Origin: Bacteroidota bacterium
Lineage (GTDB): Bacteria > Zhuqueibacterota > JdFR-76 > DREG01
Assembly (NCBI GenBank): GCA_030624545.1
Contig: JAUXJX010000018.1
Span: forward strand, 1 to 11,570
Reading direction: 5' to 3'
Length of the DNA stretch: 11,570 nt
Shown: positions 7,588 to 11,570 of the stretch, piece after piece
Layout: every line of letters starts with the position of its first letter
How positions within the stretch are numbered: position 1 is the stretch's first letter
Program-made: the position numbers and the translations under genes
Notes under the pieces: generated by a model
Seen by the model: the letters and a program-made list of their open reading frames with translations, nothing else
Database searches by the model: none
What the model was told of the DNA's origin: nothing

Positions 7588-7597
7588 CTATTGTTGA
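7391..7597 (+). CDS. Doubtful 68-residue plus-strand ORF, unknown
   Basis: I do not recognise this product. It would be the only plus-strand gene in the window. AAAGGAG at 7372-7378 is a strong Shine-Dalgarno match, but the first in-frame start after it, TTG at 7391, is 12 bases away, which is long. The frame is also open upstream to a TTG at 7316. The translation is moderately hydrophobic, with GDLLGLTGLAQQSGYGLMAA early and a C-terminal Cys (SVYC). Its stop at 7595-7597 lies inside the opposite-strand ATPase gene, so the two 3' ends overlap by about 10 bases. It could be a small hydrophobic peptide, a decayed gene fragment or a chance frame in a non-coding spacer; I consider chance most likely. 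Confidence 0.2.
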   Translation: MLNSLNFIALGDLLGLTGLAQQSGYGLMAAMGTIRSEIGGSCHFGGVMIDLSSLIPTSELGVPDSVYC

Positions 7598-10383
7598 CCA
7601 GGCATGATCATTTCCGACAAACCGAACAAATTGTAATCAGAATCCGATAAATTCTGCTCGCACCAGGCCAAAATAAACGGCTCTTTGGTGAACAGAAGAA
7701 CCTGGTTTTCCCGGCTAAACTTCTTGAGAAAACTGAGCATGTTTGCCAATCTGGCCTGATCGAAATGGACGAAGGGGTCGTCCAAAATCAACGGAATGGG
7801 CTCGCCATTCTCGCTGACCAGGCGGGAGAGGCCAACTCGTAGGAGCAGATATAGCTGATCCTGCGTTCCCAGGCTCAATATGTCAGCAGATCCGAGGGTT
7901 CCGGTCTCCGGCAAGAGAAGATTGATCGAAAAGTCTGTGGGATTGATGTGGACCTGTTCGTATTTGCCGCTTGTTACGGATTTCATGCCCTTGCTTAAGG
8001 ATTCATTCAGCTCGGGGACCACGCTGCGGTGGTACTGGTTGGCCACCTGCTGAAGAATGTCACTCGCAAGTTCCAGTGAGCTGCGAAACTCTTCCAGGCG
8101 CGATGCCTCCGCCTCAACCTGGGCCAATTCTTCCTCAACCTCGGCTTGAGGACGGTGTTGTTCGAGGATCGTCTCGATTTCCGTTTCGAGTGCACTTAGC
8201 TCGCGCTCATGTTCCTGGCGGCCGTTATTCAAGACCTCGAACTCTTCCTGGAGGCTGGGAAGCGTCCGCCTTGAAGATTTGTCGCCAATGTCAGGAAAAC
8301 TTGCGAGCTTTTCCCTTCTGCCAAGAAGCTCTGAAAGCTCTTCCCGGATCTCATCCTCGGTTTTCGTCGCCAAAATGCCGTCAACTGCGGACTGAAATTT
8401 TTCATTCTCCCTCTTCAAAGAATTCAGACGTTTTTTTTCTTCATATCGTTTGTCAAATTCTTCTTCAGCTTCCGGGAGGTGTGTGCCATCCAGATCGGCC
8501 TGAGATAACAGTTCAGCCAAAGCGGAGTCATTGTCCGCGATTCGTCCGATCAAAGAATTCAGCTCCTTCTGTAACCGGTGTCTGGTTTGCAGCCGAATTT
8601 GCAGATCCATGTGAATCTCGTAAAAACGACTATAATCCCTCGTTATCTGTTCGAGGTCTTCGGGTTTGATCTCCCTGATTCCGATTAGCTGCAAGTATTT
8701 CAATAGTTGAAAATCCAGTCGCTCGCGTCCGGTGAGAGCACGATCTCGACTGGCGACAAGATCAAGGTATTTCTTGAATTGCATCTGGCGTGTTACCAAC
8801 TCATTTAGCGACGAAACGTTGTATTTTTTGAAATGGCCGTGCAATTCTCGGGAGGCCGATTCAGACTTCTGGTGAATCTCGTTTAGCTCGCTTTCAAGTT
8901 CAGCCGATTGCTTGGCAATCTTCTTTCTTGCCCTGCGATAGAACTGATAGATGATCCCCCCCAGGCCAAGCAGCCCTGCAGCGATCGGAAATCCCGGCGA
9001 AAATTGCACAAAGTATGAAATCAAAAAAACTGCGAGGGATGCGGCCGGCGTTGAAATCAACATTGCATTTCGAATCCATCTCTTTGCCCAGGTTTGCATT
9101 TCAATCTTTTGAAATCCATATTCCAAACGTTCAATGTCTGCTTCAAGCTGACTTTGCTGCTGCACCAGTTCATTCATGGTACTGAGTTCTGCAGGTTGAA
9201 GGTTCTGCAATTCCTTGAGTGAATTCAGGTCCACACCCTGTCGCAACAGGTCGACCTCTTCCCCATCCAGGATGGACTGGGCCGCCTTCACTTCTTCATT
9301 CTTCTCCAACCACTGCCGGGAGAGGGCCTTGTAATCCGGATAGGGCATTGATTCCCGGATTTGCTCAAAGCGCTCCAGAGGTCTTATTTTCTCTTCGATT
9401 TTGGCGATTTGGTCGTCTAATTCTTCAATAGCCTGGTTCTTCTCGTTAAGCTGCTCTTCGTAACTTGCGCGGTTTTGCCGGCGCCGCATAATCGGCTCAC
9501 GCAGTTCATCCTGGAATGCCTCAGCCTGGCCCATCTCCCGGATCGCCCTGTCTACGCGGTCCACCTCCCTCCGGTATTTGCCGAGTTCGCTTAATTGCTT
9601 TTCGGTGTTGTCGATACTCCTGGTAAGAATCATATATTTGAGTTCGATCTCCTTGAGATTTTCTAAGCCGACCAACTCTTCAAGTTTCCTCTTCTCGAGA
9701 ATCTTGTCCTTCAGTTCTGCGCGTACCTGGAGTTGATGTTCATATTCCTCTTGAAGGCTCCTACGTTGCTGTCTGAGTTTGGGAAGTTCCTTCTTGGTTG
9801 CCCGGTCCGAACCGATATCCTGAATTCGCTTTTGCAGTCTCTTAACCGCATCTGCTGCGGACGTATCCTTCGGGCCGGAATCCAGAATACCCACGACACC
9901 ATTCATCAAATGCTCATCCCCCGCAATGCTTCTGACCTCTGCCTGGCGCACAAAGGCGGTCGCTTCAAACAGGTCTCTCTCCATGCCGAGGTGTTGATCC
10001 TGAAAGTCAATCTTTCCATGTCGGGCGGCGGCAAACTGCGTCGTGATTTCCTCTCCCGTCAGGACGTCGAATAAGCTGGTCGACATATTTTCGCCGTCAA
10101 AATTGCGATCGACCTGAAAACTACGACTGTCCTGCAGCTCATACCAAAGTTGCCCGCCGTAAGCCGCGCCCTGCCAGGGTTTGAAGCGATCTCGCAGCAG
10201 GTTCTCCTGCTTGGTTGCACGGCTGGATTGATGGAATCCGAAAAGAAGGTATAAAATAGCTTGCTGGAGTGTGGATTTTCCGGCCTCGTTCGGCCCAAAA
10301 AATAAGTTGATTCTTGGATGAAACTCGAACGAAAGATCAATCAGCTTGCCGAATCCCTGGATGGTTGTTTTTTGCAGGTGCAT
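7588..10383 (-). CDS. YhaN/SbcC/Rad50-like ATPase with a central membrane hairpin
   Basis: An SMC-type ATPase of 931 residues, the expected partner of the phosphoesterase upstream; such pairs process DNA ends and secondary structures. Walker A is GPNEAGKST (30-38), followed by LLFGF as in the YhaN (AAA_27) group. A Q-loop region reads FVRQAEVRSI (144-153). Long coiled coils run from about 180-435 and 485-780. The ABC signature region LSLGTQDQLYLLLRVGL (837-853) and Walker B IPLILDDPFVHFD (863-875, D868 and D869) close the head. Midway, where SbcC and Rad50 carry a CxxC zinc hook, there are instead two hydrophobic segments (about 439-459 and 463-481) flanked by Arg and Lys, so the coil apex is probably membrane-anchored. 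No Shine-Dalgarno is visible; the ATG directly follows the stop of the 47-residue ORF (TAAATG), suggesting coupled translation. The substrate is unknown. Confidence 0.88.
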   Translation of the reverse strand: MHLQKTTIQGFGKLIDLSFEFHPRINLFFGPNEAGKSTLQQAILYLLFGFHQSSRATKQENLLRDRFKPWQGAAYGGQLWYELQDSRSFQVDRNFDGENMSTSLFDVLTGEEITTQFAAARHGKIDFQDQHLGMERDLFEATAFVRQAEVRSIAGDEHLMNGVVGILDSGPKDTSAADAVKRLQKRIQDIGSDRATKKELPKLRQQRRSLQEEYEHQLQVRAELKDKILEKRKLEELVGLENLKEIELKYMILTRSIDNTEKQLSELGKYRREVDRVDRAIREMGQAEAFQDELREPIMRRRQNRASYEEQLNEKNQAIEELDDQIAKIEEKIRPLERFEQIRESMPYPDYKALSRQWLEKNEEVKAAQSILDGEEVDLLRQGVDLNSLKELQNLQPAELSTMNELVQQQSQLEADIERLEYGFQKIEMQTWAKRWIRNAMLISTPAASLAVFLISYFVQFSPGFPIAAGLLGLGGIIYQFYRRARKKIAKQSAELESELNEIHQKSESASRELHGHFKKYNVSSLNELVTRQMQFKKYLDLVASRDRALTGRERLDFQLLKYLQLIGIREIKPEDLEQITRDYSRFYEIHMDLQIRLQTRHRLQKELNSLIGRIADNDSALAELLSQADLDGTHLPEAEEEFDKRYEEKKRLNSLKRENEKFQSAVDGILATKTEDEIREELSELLGRREKLASFPDIGDKSSRRTLPSLQEEFEVLNNGRQEHERELSALETEIETILEQHRPQAEVEEELAQVEAEASRLEEFRSSLELASDILQQVANQYHRSVVPELNESLSKGMKSVTSGKYEQVHINPTDFSINLLLPETGTLGSADILSLGTQDQLYLLLRVGLSRLVSENGEPIPLILDDPFVHFDQARLANMLSFLKKFSRENQVLLFTKEPFILAWCEQNLSDSDYNLFGLSEMIMPGQQ

Positions 10384-10527
10384 TTAGTTTAGGTCAGGTT
10401 TTGTGGTTAGATCCTCGATGCCTTCGTTGGGCCCTTTTTTCTTATTGACCTTTTTTAGTTTCTGAATTCTGCTGTAAAATTCAAATAGATCACTGAATTC
10501 TCTAACAATCTTTTCAATCTTGGTCAT
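10384..10527 (-). CDS. Unrecognised 47-residue small protein between phosphoesterase and ATPase genes
   Basis: I do not recognise this protein. It is a 47-codon frame filling the space between the phosphoesterase stop (10545) and the ATPase start (10383). The ATG at 10527 has TAAGG about 10 bases upstream, a usable ribosome site, and lies 17 bases after the phosphoesterase stop. Its TAA stop is immediately followed by the ATPase ATG, which lacks its own Shine-Dalgarno. The N-terminal half (MTKIEKIVREFSDLFEFY) looks like an amphipathic helix; the middle is very basic (KLKKVNKKK, from residue 23) and the tail polar. It has no Cys, His or membrane segment. It could be an accessory subunit of the nuclease-ATPase complex, a DNA-contacting peptide, or a leader whose translation sets ATPase synthesis. 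Position and coupling are the main evidence. Confidence 0.55.
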   Translation of the reverse strand: MTKIEKIVREFSDLFEFYSRIQKLKKVNKKKGPNEGIEDLTTKPDLN

Positions 10528-10544
10528 TTTCTAATTACCTTATG

Positions 10545-11570
10545 TCAGCTTTGCGAAGCCGGAAAAATCTCATGTCTCTCAAACGCATTCAGCCCGTAAA
10601 CCAACGCCTGGCGCAGCTTCACCCGCTCTTCTTCATCTGCATCTTTGAGCATTTCGTGAATCTTTCGCACATATTCTCCACGTACGGTTTTCTCTCTGGC
10701 TATCCGTTCAAAATCGTATGTGGGCCGTGTACGATCCAGTAATTGTCCGTGCACGCAAAATGAATTTATGTGCTCCTGAAGAATGGCCAGATCCAAGTCG
10801 GTCTCGGGCGGCAACTGGCCCTCAAGTTCGACCCTGAGAAATGTGGTGTCGCCGCCGTGTTCAGTCGCCTCCTGTCCTATCCGGTTCTTGATTTCCTCGC
10901 GAGTTCGCAGCCCGCTTACATCCACCCGCAGTTGTACGAAGCGATACCGGTTCGTCGGTATTGTTGCGATATCCAGTGTGTCTTCATCTATCGAGATCAG
11001 TGCGGCGGTATGCTCGCCGGTCTCTCTGAATCCCAACGGCTCCGGGCTGCCGGGATATACATACTTGACTCAGGCTTCTTCACCAGGCCGCGCGCCATGA
11101 TAATGCCCCCAGAGTTCGAGATGGGCCCCGGTCGCCGCCATATCCTCCAGATCTATGGGAGCATGTGCCTTCTGGTCGGCTGGGATGTTGGACAGATCCG
11201 ATCCATGGAACAGAAGAATGTGTTTTTCCTGCCCGGGAGCCCTGAATCTTTCAACCGGGTTTCTTTTGTCGGCTAATGATAAGTGTGCCATTCCCCACAG
11301 CTTTACCCCCGGAGCCAGATCCGCTGGTGAAAATTCGGATGTCTGAAACAAAGTTACGTTTTGAGGCCATGTCAGATATTGATAAAGAGATTCAGGCATC
11401 CAGGGATCATGATTGCCGGGAGCGACGAAAACCCGTACGGGCGCTGCCCGTTGGAACTGACCGCGCAAGAATTCTCCCGTGTCGCGAGTAAAACGTTCCT
11501 GCTCATACAGGTCGCCGGCAATGGTGATGGCATCCACTTTCCTTTCGAGTGCCAAATCAACGATCCGCAC
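10545..11570 (-). CDS. SbcD/Mre11/YhaO-like metallophosphoesterase, interrupted by an in-frame UGA; 5' end outside window
   Basis: Two-metal nuclease/phosphoesterase subunit expected to act with the coiled-coil ATPase downstream. The window begins inside the gene, so the N-terminal D-x-H motif is not seen. Visible metal-binding motifs, counted from 11570: AGDLYE (18-23), PGNHDPW (51-57), LLFHGSD (119-125) and GHYHGA (155-160). The C-terminal part contains YPGSPEPLGFRETGEH and a capping domain ending TVRGEYVRKIHEML and ALVYGLNAFERHE, as in YhaO-type proteins. Codon 167 (11072-11070) is TGA, yet the same frame continues with VKYVYPGSPEPL and stays open for 174 more codons to a second TGA at 10545. 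No frameshift is needed. This may be a recent nonsense mutation (pseudogene), a sequence error, or recoding; a split into two functional proteins is unlikely because no good start follows the UGA. Confidence 0.85.
11030..11056 (-). other. Possible hairpin 13 bases downstream of the in-frame UGA
   Basis: On the minus strand ATCC-CGGC can pair with GCCG-TTG-GGAT: eight base pairs, a three-base bulge on the 3' side and an eight-base loop (AGCCCGGA). The distance from the UGA and the bulge loosely recall a bacterial SECIS element, but the same bases encode the conserved PGSPEPLG, so the pairing may be incidental. Confidence 0.25.
11070..11072 (-). other. In-frame UGA codon within the phosphoesterase gene
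   Basis: TGA on the minus strand, six codons after GHYHGA and four codons before the conserved YPGSPEP. Reading frame and family similarity continue unbroken on both sides. UGA also ends ftsL, ftsI, rsmH and this gene's own C-terminus, so general reassignment of UGA is unlikely. A single substitution from CGA (Arg), GGA (Gly) or TGG (Trp) would produce it. Confidence 0.9.

Noticed and set aside
7575..7604. Inverted repeat TGCCT/AGGCA with inner GGTC/GACC at the end of the ATPase gene, a possible terminator
   Set aside because: The stem is interrupted by a five-base bulge, overlaps the coding end, and neither strand has a following T-run.
7971..8669. Long open frame on the plus strand opposite the ATPase gene (232 codons)
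   Set aside because: It is antisense to a well-supported coiled-coil coding sequence, has a low-complexity Pro/Arg-rich translation, and no family resemblance or ribosome site.
11070..11072. Genome-wide UGA reassignment to Gly or Trp
   Set aside because: ftsL, ftsI, rsmH and the phosphoesterase all end with UGA at family-typical ends, close to the next start codons.
10545..11570. Frameshift, or two separate genes, in the phosphoesterase region
   Set aside because: Both halves lie in exactly the same frame with no missing bases; the only break is one TGA codon, and no convincing start follows it.

Overview
The window is about half GC and tightly packed. Every convincing gene reads on the minus strand, so transcription runs from high to low coordinates. 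It joins two modules. Upstream (about 11570 to 7588) is a two-component SMC-type DNA repair/nuclease unit: an SbcD/Mre11/YhaO-like metallophosphoesterase, an unrecognised 47-residue small ORF, and a 931-residue YhaN/SbcC/Rad50-like coiled-coil ATPase with a membrane hairpin in place of the zinc hook. Downstream (about 7317 to 1) is the start of a division and cell wall (dcw) cluster: mraZ, rsmH, ftsL, ftsI (with two PASTA domains), murF, mraY and the first 197 codons of ftsW.

The dcw genes work together. MraZ is the cluster's regulator and RsmH methylates 16S rRNA. FtsL and FtsI belong to the septal peptidoglycan synthase, and FtsW is the matching glycan polymerase. MurF completes the UDP-MurNAc-pentapeptide, which MraY attaches to the lipid carrier. 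The usual murE (between ftsI and murF) and murD (between mraY and ftsW) are absent, and the genes on either side abut or overlap. A near-consensus sigma70 promoter with upstream A-tracts precedes mraZ. Between its -10 element and the mraZ start lie four GG-centred boxes at an exact 10-base period, the layout expected of a MraZ autoregulatory operator.

The most unusual features are: an in-frame UGA in the phosphoesterase gene with the reading frame intact on both sides; the small ORF whose stop codon touches the ATPase start codon, which has no visible Shine-Dalgarno of its own; the missing murE and murD; the putative MraZ operator; and a 233-base mraZ-rsmH gap with a TTG start predicted for rsmH. 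I see no rRNA, tRNA, CRISPR array, insertion sequence or phage gene.

The gene set indicates a walled bacterium. PASTA-bearing FtsI and the altered dcw order would fit a less-studied or candidate phylum, but I cannot assign one from sequence alone. UGA ends ftsL, ftsI, rsmH and the phosphoesterase itself, so the standard code applies.
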